From: Halorussus lipolyticus
Lineage (GTDB): Archaea; Halobacteriota; Halobacteria; Halobacteriales; Haladaptataceae
Assembly: GCF_029338375.1 (NCBI RefSeq)
Contig: NZ_CP119804.1
Location: forward strand, 3,120,955-3,184,954
Reading direction: 5' to 3'
DNA length: 64,000 nt
A program made the position numbers and the translations under genes. Each line of letters begins with the position of its first letter. The stretch's first letter is position 1. A model generated the notes under the pieces. It saw only the letters and a program-made list of their open reading frames with translations, made no database searches and had not been told where the DNA came from. This document shows positions 16,901 through 24,306 of the stretch, in pieces.

Positions 16901-18384
16901 ACCAGACCGCAGTTGACTATTACGAGATTCGATTCGGGAACGGCGAGTGGCGAAACGTCGGCGACACGAGTGGCTGGAACACGTTCGATACCGACCAGAG
17001 CGGAAGACTCGAAATGCAGGTCAGAGCCGTAGACGAAGGCGGTAACGCCGGTTTCGTGGATAACACCACCGTCAAGGTGGATACGGAACCACCGACCGCA
17101 CCGAACCTCTCGGTTCCGGACGGGTGGGTGGACGGCGACTTCACGGTCACGGCCAGTAACGCGACCGACCCCCACAGCGGATTCGACCGGTATCAGGTGA
17201 GCATCGACGGGAGTTCCACCCGAACTCCCGAGAAGCCGAACGTTACCCTGTCGTTCTCGTCGTTCTCGACCGGCCGCCACACCTTCCAATTCGTCCCGGT
17301 CGATAACATGTCGCTGTTCGGTCCGGCCCGGTACGCGACCGTCTACGTTGACGAGACAGCGCCCGACGTTAGCGTCGAGACTGCCGGTAACTCGGGGGAC
17401 ACGACGCTCGACGTGAGCGTGACAGACACGCGTGCCGGTCTCGACCCCGAGAACGTCTCAGTCGCCGTGGACGGACAGAACGTCTCTGCGAACCTGACCG
17501 TCAGCGGTGACAGCGTGGTCTACAGCCAGAACGTGACGCCCGGCACCCACAACGTTGCGGTGACAGCGACCGACAACGTCAGCAACACCGTGAACGGTAT
17601 CTGGTCGGTCACGGTCGAGGAGTCCGGCGGCGGTGGTAACGGCGAGAGTGGCGGTGGTGGCGGCGGTGGCGGCGGTGGTGGCGGTTCTTCGGTTCCGCCG
17701 CCCTCGGTGTCGGTCGAAGTCGCCGAGCAAACCGAGACGCACGTCAGAGCCAGAATTACGAGTGCGCGGGCCGGCGCTCCGGCCAGCGTCTCGCTGTCGG
17801 GTCTCGGCACCGGGTTTGCCACCTTCCACGAACTCCGGATTACGCCGGAGAGCGAGGACCCCGAACCCCGGTTCTTCGTCGAGGCGACTGCGGCGTCCGC
17901 GCCGAGTGCCTCCTCGCTCCCGAGTGACGAGTCGCTGGGATTCCTGCAAACCGCTCCGACGTACGTCGAGAACGACGAACTCGCGGACGCGACCGTCGAG
18001 TTTCGCGTGCCCGCAGACGACACCGACCCCGAGGAGGTGACGGCCTATCGCTACCGCAACGGGTCGTGGCATGCACTGGAAACCGTATCTCTCGGCGAAC
18101 GCGGCGGGAAATACGCCTTCCGCGCGAGTGCGGACAGTCTCGGACTGGTCGGCGTCGGCGCGAACCAGTCCGTCGCGGCATCGGGGGGCGAAACGACGAA
18201 CGCGACGACGGCCGGGAGCGAGGCGACCACGGAAGCCCCGCTACAGGACGCGAACGAGACCGCGACGCGGACGGCAATCGGTGAGCAGACCCGCGATAGC
18301 TCCGAGTCGGTTCCGGGATTCGGTCCCGTGGTCGCCGCGGTGGCACTGGCGGTCGCAGTAGTCGTCAGGGCACACCGCGAGTAG
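13969..18384 (+). CDS. Large surface protein: two PQQ-type propellers, PKD domains, PGF-CTERM anchor
   Basis: 1471 residues. A Sec-type signal peptide (about 1-37) is followed by a PQQ-like beta-propeller (about 45-410, repeats such as VYAGSANGRLYSLNVTDGTEQWAF), PKD domain 1 (about 412-495, EWDLDDDGTFEATG, HTFDTTGEYPITLRVTDDDG), a second propeller (about 497-860) and PKD domain 2. Fibronectin/Ig-like segments run from TPPSAVGDLTSGG, then a glycine-only linker near 1220-1243, a PGF-pre-PGF-type domain, a Thr/Asn-rich stalk, and the C-terminal anchor PGFGPVVAAVALAVAVVVRAHRE (from 1449). PGF-CTERM proteins are processed by archaeosortase A and lipid-anchored on the S-layer side of the membrane. 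N-glycosylation sequons (NxS/T) are abundant. Likely an adhesin or surface sensor; ligand unknown. Confidence 0.88.
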   Translation: MSDKYPLRNVLSILLASLLVASAFSSPLVFTGVVAAGNTGNTTANVSAVWGTWQGDDARTGYVSGVAPPANNPVAAWTAVQSDPVRSSPAVANEAVYAGSANGRLYSLNVTDGTEQWAFETNSSLRSPTVAGGTVYVGGANGDLYAVDARNGSLVWNRSLGTRIVGSPVVAEQTMYVAAANDGTVSLWRLGADDGRSEWQYSVSGNAASAPAVGHDTVFFSATGGVHALDRASGNDEWTTVLDQSGGLTAPTKIPSEDAIMVADRNPSAETGAVYSLGMQAGNVEWSHETTTEPVGSGAAAHGTGYVSLSDSNSNAILRLDLRTGSGSVTPTASDLRTSPVVAERTVFVGTENGILAANATTGSSRYFHEIPDDGTPSVASAPAVGNESVYVGLDRTNDSVYKLTGEDFDYAPNAVIEAENEYVVGETVFLGEGGSDFDGSIVSAEWDLDDDGTFEATGMNTEHTFDTTGEYPITLRVTDDDGVTNSTRRTVTVREPVNPIWETKQAGNARTGYISGIAPPANNPSTGWSAVQNDPVVTSAAVANDAIYAGSTNGWLYGLNATNGTEQWAFEANSSLRSPTLGYDTVYVGDANGDLYAVDARNGSLVWNLSLDDPVVGSPIFAHYDGYVTTANDGNVSLWRLSMSEGHSHWQYSVSGNTASAPTVGDDTAFVSIDGAVHALDRVRGNHEWTSVLDQSGGLTTPTSMVNDRVVVVDRNPSAENGTVYALSSKTGKVEWSHDVSTEPIGSGAIAHGTVYVPLSDSNSNGILQLDLQTGNGSVTDKPYDIQTSPVVAERTVFVGTENGILAANATTGSSRYFHEIPDDGTPSVASAPALGNESVYVGLDRTNDSVYKLTGEESDHAPVAEIDVPSEVGKGKETTLDATGSTDFDGPIATYEWDLDDDDTFEKTGETVEHTFHVIGNQQVTLRVTDSDGVSTSARTTVTVSDQTPPSAVGDLTSGGDWSTDAKVYWDDAFDHQTAVDYYEIRFGNGEWRNVGDTSGWNTFDTDQSGRLEMQVRAVDEGGNAGFVDNTTVKVDTEPPTAPNLSVPDGWVDGDFTVTASNATDPHSGFDRYQVSIDGSSTRTPEKPNVTLSFSSFSTGRHTFQFVPVDNMSLFGPARYATVYVDETAPDVSVETAGNSGDTTLDVSVTDTRAGLDPENVSVAVDGQNVSANLTVSGDSVVYSQNVTPGTHNVAVTATDNVSNTVNGIWSVTVEESGGGGNGESGGGGGGGGGGGGSSVPPPSVSVEVAEQTETHVRARITSARAGAPASVSLSGLGTGFATFHELRITPESEDPEPRFFVEATAASAPSASSLPSDESLGFLQTAPTYVENDELADATVEFRVPADDTDPEEVTAYRYRNGSWHALETVSLGERGGKYAFRASADSLGLVGVGANQSVAASGGETTNATTAGSEATTEAPLQDANETATRTAIGEQTRDSSESVPGFGPVVAAVALAVAVVVRAHRE
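14115..16812 (+). repeat. Internal tandem duplication (1353-bp period) inside the surface-protein gene
   Basis: The propeller-plus-PKD unit is present twice in frame, offset by 1353 bp (451 codons). Unit starts are GTWQGDDARTGYVSG near 14118 and ETKQAGNARTGYISG near 15475. Most of the unit has diverged at synonymous and non-synonymous sites, but bases 14981-15118 and 16334-16471 appear identical, with only scattered changes over the next 60 bp. The patch encodes the segment from SPVVAERTVFVGTENG to ASAPA. This points to an old duplication with later local gene conversion, or to strong constraint on that blade. Confidence 0.85.
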
Positions 18385-18498
18385 CGTCGGTACTTTTCGC
18401 GGTCCTGCCGTTCGTCCACCGATGGCCGGGCGGAACAGTGGGGTTGGACGGAGAGTTAAAGTAACGCCTTTCCCGGTCGAATGCGTAGCGCCGATATC

Positions 18499-18660
18499 AT
18501 GACAGAACAAGTGTCTAAGATGGAGGGCCAAACACCGAACAGCCAGATGGGCCTCATCGGCTACATCATCGCCGCAGGCGTCGCGCTCATCCTGCTCCCG
18601 GTCTCGCCTTTCCTGCTCGTGCTATGGCTCGCGACCGGGATGGGCGGCGAAAGCGAATAG
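18499..18660 (+). CDS. Small (53-residue) single-helix membrane protein
   Basis: A short gene encoding MTEQVSKMEGQTPNSQMGLIG then a hydrophobic stretch YIIAAGVALILLPVSPFLLVLWL and a short acidic tail. The in-frame ATG at 18481 would add six residues, but the ATG at 18499 gives the usual MTEQ-type start. Small membrane proteins with an N-terminal polar segment ending in Met-Gly-Leu-Ile-Gly-Tyr and a Pro-kinked helix are common in haloarchaea. Function unknown. It lies between the surface-protein gene and the convergent nuclease gene. Confidence 0.65.
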   Translation: MTEQVSKMEGQTPNSQMGLIGYIIAAGVALILLPVSPFLLVLWLATGMGGESE

Positions 18661-18684
18661 GAAAAATTGGGGATTCCGGCGTCG

Positions 18685-19602
18685 TCAGTACGATTTCGAG
18701 TTGACGTAATCGCCGTGTTCGTCGTACAGGTAGCCGGTGTCGCCGCCGTTGTTCCAGACGGTGTAGTCGGTCCGACCCCAGTAGAGGTGGGTGGCGGTGT
18801 CTGACCCGGTTCCGGTGTGGAGGGTCACGACCTCGCCCGAATTGAGGTCGAAGCCGGCGGGCACGTCGTAATCGTTCCCGGCCTCGTCCCGGATTCGCCA
18901 GTCGGAGAGGTCCACGCTGGAACTCTGGCGGTTCTGGAGGACGACGAACTCCTCGTTCATGTTCGCGTAGTCGTCGCCCACCGGGTCGGGGTGGAACCGC
19001 TCGATGGTGACCTCGCCGAGTTGGCTCGCCGGGTCGGTGCAGGCCCAGACGCCGATGCCCGCGTTCTGGGCGTCGTCCTCGGCCGCGTAGAACTCGCCGC
19101 TCTTGCTGAACGTGCTGTCGTAGACCCGCGCGTGACCGTGGTCGATGAGTTGGTAGTTAAAGTTCTCGCCGTCGATGTAGACGTAGGCCAGCAGGCGACC
19201 GTAGTAGCCCCGCCGGTCGGCCTCCGAATCGAACTTCAGGGTGACGCGCTCGCCGAGGAGGCGGTTCTTCGCCATCGCGCTGGCAACTTCGCCCTCGTAG
19301 CCGAGACAAGTCGCGCCGTCTTCGGTGTCCGGGACGCCCTCGAACTCGCTCGGGGAGTTGTCGCCGTAGACTTCGGGCGTGTCAACGCCGAGGAGACGAA
19401 CCTCGTCGGTACTTCCGTTGTCGTACTCGACGGTAACAGTGTCGCCGTCCGTCACCTCGACGACGGTGGCCTCTTGGGTGCCGCTGATGGAACTGGTCGA
19501 GTAGTCTGCTGGCTGTACGCTCACTGCGCCCGCCGGGGCCGCCACGCTGGCGACCAGCAGGGCAACGACGAAGACCGTGAAGGAGTGCGTGTCGAATTGC
19601 AC
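18685..19602 (-). CDS. Secreted thermonuclease-like nuclease with lamin-tail domain
   Basis: About 305 residues from the GTG at 19602. An ATG at 19668 would add 22 residues, but that stretch is AT-rich, Lys-rich and contains a TATA-like TTTTATTTCATA, so it is probably the promoter. A signal peptide (SFTVFVVALLVASVAAPAGA) is followed by a staphylococcal-nuclease domain: VTDGDTVTVEYDNGSTDEVRLLGVDTPE carries the Asp and first Arg, GYEGEVASAMAKNRLL the Glu region, and RRGYYGRLLAYVYIDG the second Arg. The C-terminal 100 residues (VTIERFHPDP, NEEFVVLQNRQSSSVDLSDWRIRDEAGNDYDVP) are a lamin-tail domain, a frequent partner of secreted nucleases. It probably degrades extracellular DNA. Confidence 0.85.
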   Translation of the reverse strand: MQFDTHSFTVFVVALLVASVAAPAGAVSVQPADYSTSSISGTQEATVVEVTDGDTVTVEYDNGSTDEVRLLGVDTPEVYGDNSPSEFEGVPDTEDGATCLGYEGEVASAMAKNRLLGERVTLKFDSEADRRGYYGRLLAYVYIDGENFNYQLIDHGHARVYDSTFSKSGEFYAAEDDAQNAGIGVWACTDPASQLGEVTIERFHPDPVGDDYANMNEEFVVLQNRQSSSVDLSDWRIRDEAGNDYDVPAGFDLNSGEVVTLHTGTGSDTATHLYWGRTDYTVWNNGGDTGYLYDEHGDYVNSKSY

Positions 19603-19814
19603 ACGCTGTCGAAGGAGCGTTAGTTTCTTATCCTTTTCTATGAAATAAAATGCGAGTATCGTTACCAATAGAGAATGGTAACGACGTGCTTCGAACTTGT
19701 AATTAGACTTCTAAGCAACATCCGCATTTCTTTCGAGAAGGTCGAGGTAGTACTGCCGGCGCGGGGCGACGGCGGGCGGAGAATCACTCCCGCCGGTCCG
19801 ACGCCGCGCTCGGA
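19603..19814. other. Intergenic, promoter of the nuclease gene
   Basis: About 210 bp between the nuclease gene and the end of the wHTH gene. The first 70 bp are AT-rich and probably carry the nuclease promoter (see that entry). The rest (GC-rich, with a CCGGCGCGGGGCGACGGCGG stretch near 19755) shows no gene that I can support. Confidence 0.4.
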
Positions 19815-20375
19815 CTACTCCGTCAGTTCTTCGAGGCCCTCGCGCACCGCGAAGCGGGGCATGTTGGTGTCGGACGTGATTCGCCCGACGTGCCGGACGG
19901 TCAAATCCGACACGAAGTAGTCGTTGTTGAGCGCCCAGTGGCGAATCGCGTCGGCGATGCTCGGCGTGTAGAGGACGGTCCGCCCGTCCCGATACCGGCC
20001 GAGTTCCCCGGCGTCAACCAGCGCGTTCAGTTGGTTCGACATCCACGGCCGGTGTTTCGCCGACTGGTACTCGTCGAAGAACGACGGGTGTTCGTCGCCG
20101 AGCAGTTCGATGATGTCGGTCGTGCTTCGCGGGTTCCCCATCGCCGAGAGGAGTTCCCCGAGGCGTCGCTGGACCGGCGTGAGTTCGACGGCCTCCCGAT
20201 TCTCGACGGTCTCGACCGATTCGGACTCGGCGTCGAGGTAGCCCAAATCCGAGAGGGTCTCGCGCAGTAGCGCCGGGTCGTTCTCGGCGAGTCGTTCGAG
20301 CGCGGTCCGCGTCTCGGGGTCGAGCGCCCCGAGCGCGGATTCGAGTTTGGTCCCGGCCGAATCGTCACGACTCAT
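19815..20375 (-). CDS. Winged-helix domain protein coupled to JAMM protein
   Basis: 186 residues from the ATG at 20375; a second in-frame ATG at 20381 would add two residues. The N-terminal half is helical and acidic (LDPETRTALERLAENDPALLRETLSDLGYLD). The C-terminal part (VQRRLGELLSAMGNPRSTTDIIELLG, WMSNQLNALVDAGELGRYRDGRTVLYTPSIADAIRHWALNN) looks like a winged helix-turn-helix with an IADAIRHWA tail, as in haloarchaeal regulators. It overlaps the stop of the JAMM gene by about 11 bp, so the two are co-transcribed. A role in DNA binding or as a regulator of the cassette is inference. Confidence 0.7.
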   Translation of the reverse strand: MSRDDSAGTKLESALGALDPETRTALERLAENDPALLRETLSDLGYLDAESESVETVENREAVELTPVQRRLGELLSAMGNPRSTTDIIELLGDEHPSFFDEYQSAKHRPWMSNQLNALVDAGELGRYRDGRTVLYTPSIADAIRHWALNNDYFVSDLTVRHVGRITSDTNMPRFAVREGLEELTE

Positions 20376-21180
20376 CTGCAATCACCACGTCTCGCGTCTT
20401 TCGGAACTGCGGACCGAACACCGCGAGTTCGTGGCGGTACTGCTCGCCCCGCCACGAGAGGCCGCCGCCGGCCGTCGTGGGGTCGTGTCGCTCGCCGACC
20501 GAGGGGACGCCCGACTGCTCGACGTAGGCGTGGATGCCGTGGAAGAACTCGAAGTCGTCGGTGCCAAACGCCTGCTCGTAGCACTTTCTGACGTCCTCGG
20601 CGTTCTTCACGTCCACGTCGCTCGGCGTCGTCGTCCCGCCCGGATGGGTGTGGAACCGGGCGACGACGTTGGGCGTCTCGCCGTCGGGGTACGACGCCGC
20701 GACCCGGCGCGCGACTTTCCCTTCGAGCGTGGTCACGCTACTCCGGGTCGCCGACTGGTAGAACTCGGGGTCGTCGAGTCCGAACAGTTCGGTCGGCGTG
20801 GTCTCCGACTGGCCGGTCAAGACGTACACCGTCTCGACGCGCTCGTGGGCACCGTTCTTGCCTCGCGTTTCGAGCGCCTGCATGAACGGCTTCGACGCCG
20901 GGAAGGCGAACGTGCCACGTGGTTCGGTGGTCCCGACCGGCGGCCCCCGAGGAGACACCTCGGGTTCCGTGTCGGTCCGGGGTGCAGTTCCTGCCGAGGA
21001 CTCCTCGGCGTCCACGTCGAACGTGTGGGTCGTGAACCACGAATCGCTGTCCAGCACGCCCGAGGGGTCGCCGGTCCCGACGTTCACGTTGGTTCCCCAC
21101 GCGTCGGCGTTGGTCTGCACTTCCACGTCGGGGGTCGGGTCGTCGTCGGAGTCGTCGTCTCCGAAGAAGCGGTCGAACAT
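20365..21180 (-). CDS. JAMM (MPN+) domain metallopeptidase-like protein
   Basis: 271 residues. The C-terminal half contains an exact JAMM metal motif: ARFHTHPGGTTTPSDVD fits H-x-H-x7-S-x2-D. A candidate upstream catalytic Glu lies in ERVETVYVLTGQ. JAMM proteins are zinc isopeptidases; the haloarchaeal HvJAMM1 removes ubiquitin-like SAMP modifiers. The first about 90 residues are very acidic and low complexity (FFGDDDSDDDPTPDVEV) and look like a flexible tail. The gene is followed with overlap by a wHTH gene and preceded, 38 bp away, by a secreted anchored protein. No ubiquitin-like or E1-like gene is seen in the window, so the substrate is unknown. Confidence 0.78.
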   Translation of the reverse strand: MFDRFFGDDDSDDDPTPDVEVQTNADAWGTNVNVGTGDPSGVLDSDSWFTTHTFDVDAEESSAGTAPRTDTEPEVSPRGPPVGTTEPRGTFAFPASKPFMQALETRGKNGAHERVETVYVLTGQSETTPTELFGLDDPEFYQSATRSSVTTLEGKVARRVAASYPDGETPNVVARFHTHPGGTTTPSDVDVKNAEDVRKCYEQAFGTDDFEFFHGIHAYVEQSGVPSVGERHDPTTAGGGLSWRGEQYRHELAVFGPQFRKTRDVVIADES

Positions 21181-21218
21181 CGGTTGTTACCGTGAGTTTG
21201 TCTGCCCGGAGCGGACAG

Positions 21219-21992
21219 TCACTTGTTGACTCCGATGTTGATGTCGCGGGGACTCATCTTGGTCATGGTGAGGAAGGCGACGCCGATGAGGGTCATCAGG
21301 CCGAGGATGACTATCACGTTGGTCGGGAGGGGGAGACCGTTCCCGTCCTCGCCGCCGTCACTGCCGCCGGTGCCGGCGGCCGTCGTCTTGTCGCCGCCCT
21401 CGCCGCCTTCGGTGCTACCGCCAGTGCCCGAGGACTCGATGGGTTCCTGCACGTCGAAGGTGAACGACATGCCGTCGATTTCCTGCGCCATGTCCTTGTG
21501 GCCCTTGGGCCAGTAGGTGATGTCCGCGGTCACCGTGCGCTTGCCGGTGTTGGAACTGTAAACGTCCGCGCTGATGTCCTTGATGCCGCCCGAGGGTCGG
21601 ACCTCGAAGTTGCCCGACACCATGCCGGCACCGCCGGAGAACAGGTCCGACGAGCCTTCGATGCTCATGCCGCTCGGGACGCTCATCGTGATGTGGACGA
21701 CGACGGGGCAGGTCGCGGTCGGGTCCACTTGGAAGCCGCCCGAGATTTTACCGGGCTGGGACGCCTTGATGGTCTTCTGGGGCGCGTAGAGCTGTGCCTG
21801 CGACATGCTCGGCGGCGACGACATCGAGCCACACTCGTCTTGCGCACCCGTCTGGGCGGCCGTCGTCTGGGTGGAGTTGGCGGCTGACGCGCTGTTCTGA
21901 ATCTGTCCGGCCGCGGGAGCCGCGATTCCCGACGCGAGAACGACGAGAGCCGCGAAGACGGCGACCGTCCGCTTGAACTTCGTGCCTGTCAT
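21219..21992 (-). CDS. Secreted protein with C-terminal membrane anchor
   Basis: 257 residues. The signal peptide FKRTVAVFAALVVLASGIAAPAAGQ is followed by an extracellular domain (about 75-195) with beta-rich sequence: ISGGFQVDPTATCPVVVHITMSVPSGMSIEGSSDLFSGGAGMV, then VTADITYWPKGHK. A Gly/Ser/Thr-rich linker (about 196-225) leads to a final hydrophobic helix (NVIVILGLMTLIGVAFLTM) and a short tail. The family is not recognised. On the same strand as the JAMM and wHTH genes, it seems to head that cassette; the intergenic promoter region carries TTACGA repeats (see 22034-22069). Confidence 0.65.
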   Translation of the reverse strand: MTGTKFKRTVAVFAALVVLASGIAAPAAGQIQNSASAANSTQTTAAQTGAQDECGSMSSPPSMSQAQLYAPQKTIKASQPGKISGGFQVDPTATCPVVVHITMSVPSGMSIEGSSDLFSGGAGMVSGNFEVRPSGGIKDISADVYSSNTGKRTVTADITYWPKGHKDMAQEIDGMSFTFDVQEPIESSGTGGSTEGGEGGDKTTAAGTGGSDGGEDGNGLPLPTNVIVILGLMTLIGVAFLTMTKMSPRDINIGVNK

Positions 21993-22033
21993 TTCTATCT
22001 CGTTTCGGACAAGACACTCCCCACATATATATT

Positions 22034-22069
22034 TTTACGAGTAAGATTACGAATATACTTTACGAGTAA
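22034..22069. promoter_or_regulatory. Phased TTACGA repeats upstream of the secreted-protein gene
   Basis: In an AT-rich 215-bp gap, TTTACGAGTAA occurs exactly twice (22034-22044 and 22059-22069), 25 bp apart, with an imperfect copy TTACGAATA at 22047-22055 between them. This gives starts of TTACGA at about 35, 47 and 60, close to 12-13 bp steps. The array lies just upstream of a TATA-like stretch (revcomp AAAAATATATATG, 22022-22036) and about 40 bp from the ATG at 21992. This could be an operator for a dimeric regulator, possibly the wHTH protein encoded downstream. The element is seen; the function is inferred. Confidence 0.4.
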
Positions 22070-22207
22070 AACGCCGTTTCAGGTCATGAAGGCTGGGAAA
22101 ACACCGACTTATTTCTACTCAGCCGGTGTCATATCCGAACGGCGTATCAGATTCCTAGGTGTGACAGAATCAGGATTGTTTCCGCGAGGCCCCGAATCGA
22201 CGCTCTC

Positions 22208-22750
22208 TCACCCACCGACCGTTTGGACGACCAGCGTCAGTTCGGTGGTCGCGCGCTCTGTCGTTATCCGCACGTCGAACGCGACTGCCAGCGCGTGCGT
22301 CCGACCGGCCCGCTCTTGGACGACCACGCCCCGCCGGTCCTCGCACGCCCCGAACTGCCGGTTCGGCCCACCGGGGCAGTTCGATTGACGCCACTCCTCG
22401 GCCGCGGTCCGGTTGTACTCGACCTGATACACCGTGCCCGACTCGACCCGCGAGGAGCGAAGCGCGTCCAATCTCGGCCCCAGCGCGGACCGAACACCGG
22501 CCACTGCGGCCTCGCGTTGGTCCCACGCGAACGTCGCGGGCACGTCGGTTCCGGCGTCGTGGACCGCCCGCGAGAGGACTCGCTCGGCGTTCCGGTCCGG
22601 CGCGTCGTACTCGGCGCTCGCGGTCACGTCGGCCTGAAAGCCCAACTGGAGGTAGGCCACCACGACCGGCGCGAGCGCGATGGCGACCAGCGCGGCCGCC
22701 GTGAGGACGAGTTGGGCGCGCTCGCGGTCGAACCGCGGGTGGTCGGTCAC
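22208..22750 (-). CDS. Pilin-like membrane protein (DUF7261-type)
   Basis: 180 residues from a GTG at 22750 that overlaps the stop of the upstream gene (GTGA). The N-terminus TDHPRFDRERAQLVLTAAALVAIALAPVVVAYLQLGFQ has the polar stretch then hydrophobic helix of archaeal type IV pilin-like proteins with an RAQ-like processing region. The C-terminal part contains a Cys pair (SNCPGGPNRQFGACEDRRG) that may form a disulfide, followed by beta-strand-rich sequence. It is the last gene of the pilus-like operon. Confidence 0.7.
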   Translation of the reverse strand: MTDHPRFDRERAQLVLTAAALVAIALAPVVVAYLQLGFQADVTASAEYDAPDRNAERVLSRAVHDAGTDVPATFAWDQREAAVAGVRSALGPRLDALRSSRVESGTVYQVEYNRTAAEEWRQSNCPGGPNRQFGACEDRRGVVVQERAGRTHALAVAFDVRITTERATTELTLVVQTVGG

Positions 22751-23172
22751 GCGTACCACACCCAAATCGTCACGTCGCCGTGTGCGGTCGTTACCGTCGC
22801 CGACCCGAGTGCCACGCCCGCTGGCTTGCGGAACCCGACCGCACCGCGGGGCGTCCGCACCCGGAACATGAGATTGTCGGGCAAGATGCGGGCGACCCGC
22901 CGACGGAGGTCCGCCCGCTCGCGGTCGAAGGCGTCGGGCGAGCGCACGACTTCCGAGAGTCGGGTCGCGCCACCGTGACGCGGGGGTTCGCCCGCGAGGA
23001 CCGTCACGGCGTCCTCGGCGTAGAGGTCCAACTGGGCAGACCGGTCGTCGGGCGACGACACCCCGAGCGCGAACCCCATCGCCACAGCCAGAATCAATAC
23101 GACGCCGATTCCGGCCTCGACGACCGACAGCGAGAGTTGTCCTCGCTCGCCCGCGTTGTTCCCGCTACGCAT
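22747..23172 (-). CDS. Pilin-like membrane protein (DUF7262-type)
   Basis: 141 residues. RSGNNAGERGQLSLSVVEAGIGVVLILAVAMGFALG is a type IV pilin-like N-terminus: a short basic segment, a RGQLS cleavage-type site, then a hydrophobic alpha-1 helix. The remainder is a short soluble domain (DLYAEDAVTVLAGEPPR, LPDNLMFRVRTPRGAVG). It sits inside a tightly overlapping set of five pilin-like genes downstream of the PilC-type gene, so it is likely a minor pilin or pseudopilin. Confidence 0.7.
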   Translation of the reverse strand: MRSGNNAGERGQLSLSVVEAGIGVVLILAVAMGFALGVSSPDDRSAQLDLYAEDAVTVLAGEPPRHGGATRLSEVVRSPDAFDRERADLRRRVARILPDNLMFRVRTPRGAVGFRKPAGVALGSATVTTAHGDVTIWVWYA

Positions 23173-23842
23173 CGACCGTCACCGCCAGCACAGCCTTTCT
23201 GGTCTCGGCAGGGTAGTTGGTGAGTTCGACGCTCCCGGTCGGCAGGGGGCCGTCGGCCTCGAAGGCCAGCGTGGTGGTCTCGAACCGCGAGAGTTCGACC
23301 GTGAACGTCCCGCGCAGGCCCGACGAGTTGCGTAGAACAACCTTTTCGTTTGCTTTCACAACAGTTACATTGCTCTCGCCGGGCGGGTTCAGTCGAATCT
23401 CCACCCGAGGAGACCGGCGGGGCAACGTCACCAATGGCTCCGTCGCCGAGAGGGTCGGCGCGGTCGTCACCGCCGACCGACGCTCGACCAGCACGATGCG
23501 CCGAATCGTCGTCCCGCCGGTCGGGTCGCCAGCGCCTGCGAGCGTCCGGTCGCCGAGGCGGACCCGCACGTCGGTCCCGTCGCTCACGGGGAACGACTCC
23601 CGAAGTCGAGTGGCGTCGAGGCCTTCGATTTCGCCGGCGTCGAGGACGTTGGCGCGGGCGGTCAGGTCAGACTCGGGCGAGACGAGTCGCTCCGAGAGCG
23701 CGACCGCAATCCGGCGCTCGTCGGCGTCTCGCTCGGCGCTCAGATACGCCCGGTCGGCCATCCCGAAACTCACGACCGTCACCGTGGTCACGACGAGGAG
23801 CGCCACCGCCAGCGCGGGCAGGTTCATCTGGGCGCGATTCAC
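23165..23842 (-). CDS. Pilin-like membrane protein (DUF7263-type)
   Basis: 225 residues with the short N-terminus MNRAQMNLPALAVALLVVTTVTVVSFGMADRAYL, a pilin-like hydrophobic helix preceded by RAQ. The mature domain is rich in Thr/Val beta-strands (FPVSDGTDVRVRLGDRTLAG, VEIRLNPPGESNVTVVKANEKVVLRN). It overlaps its neighbours by 4 and 8 bp. A minor pilin role is inferred from position and N-terminus. Confidence 0.7.
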   Translation of the reverse strand: MNRAQMNLPALAVALLVVTTVTVVSFGMADRAYLSAERDADERRIAVALSERLVSPESDLTARANVLDAGEIEGLDATRLRESFPVSDGTDVRVRLGDRTLAGAGDPTGGTTIRRIVLVERRSAVTTAPTLSATEPLVTLPRRSPRVEIRLNPPGESNVTVVKANEKVVLRNSSGLRGTFTVELSRFETTTLAFEADGPLPTGSVELTNYPAETRKAVLAVTVDA

Positions 23843-24306
23843 GAGTCCGCCTCCTCACGAGATTCGAGTCGGACTTCGAGGCCCTCCTCGCTGTTTCGCA
23901 CCGCGACGACCGCGGGGTCCCGACTCGACCACTCGCCCGCGACCGATTCGACCGTCTCAGGGAGCGCGAGGGTGACGCGGCCGCCCACGCGGTCCTCGGG
24001 GTGGTCGAGGACCAGCGTGCGATTCTCGGTTCGGATTGCGTACGTCTCGCCGCGAATGGTTCGGGGAAGCGAGACCTCCGCCCGGACGCGGACCGCGCGG
24101 GTCTCGGTCGGCACGGCCTGCTGGACTCGCTCGGCCGACTGGGCCAGCACGCGCTCGCCGACCTCCGCGCCTGCCGCGGTCCGATACTCCGGAACGACGC
24201 CGCCGTAGAGCGTCGCTGTCAGCACGCCGACGTAGAGGACGACGATGCTGGCCTCCATCGCCTTGCCGACGACCGGCGAGACCGCACGCGTGTCGAATCT
24301 ATCCAC
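23839..24306 (-). CDS. Pilin-like membrane protein (DUF7266-type)
   Basis: 155 residues beginning MDRFDTRAVSPVVGKAMEASIVVLYVGVLTATLYGG. RAVSPVVG is the classic archaeal type IV pilin cleavage context, with processing expected near the Ala/Val before SPVVG, followed by the hydrophobic core. The mature domain is short and beta-rich. It overlaps both neighbouring genes and belongs to the operon with PilC-type and other pilin-like genes. Confidence 0.72.
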   Translation of the reverse strand: MDRFDTRAVSPVVGKAMEASIVVLYVGVLTATLYGGVVPEYRTAAGAEVGERVLAQSAERVQQAVPTETRAVRVRAEVSLPRTIRGETYAIRTENRTLVLDHPEDRVGGRVTLALPETVESVAGEWSSRDPAVVAVRNSEEGLEVRLESREEADS

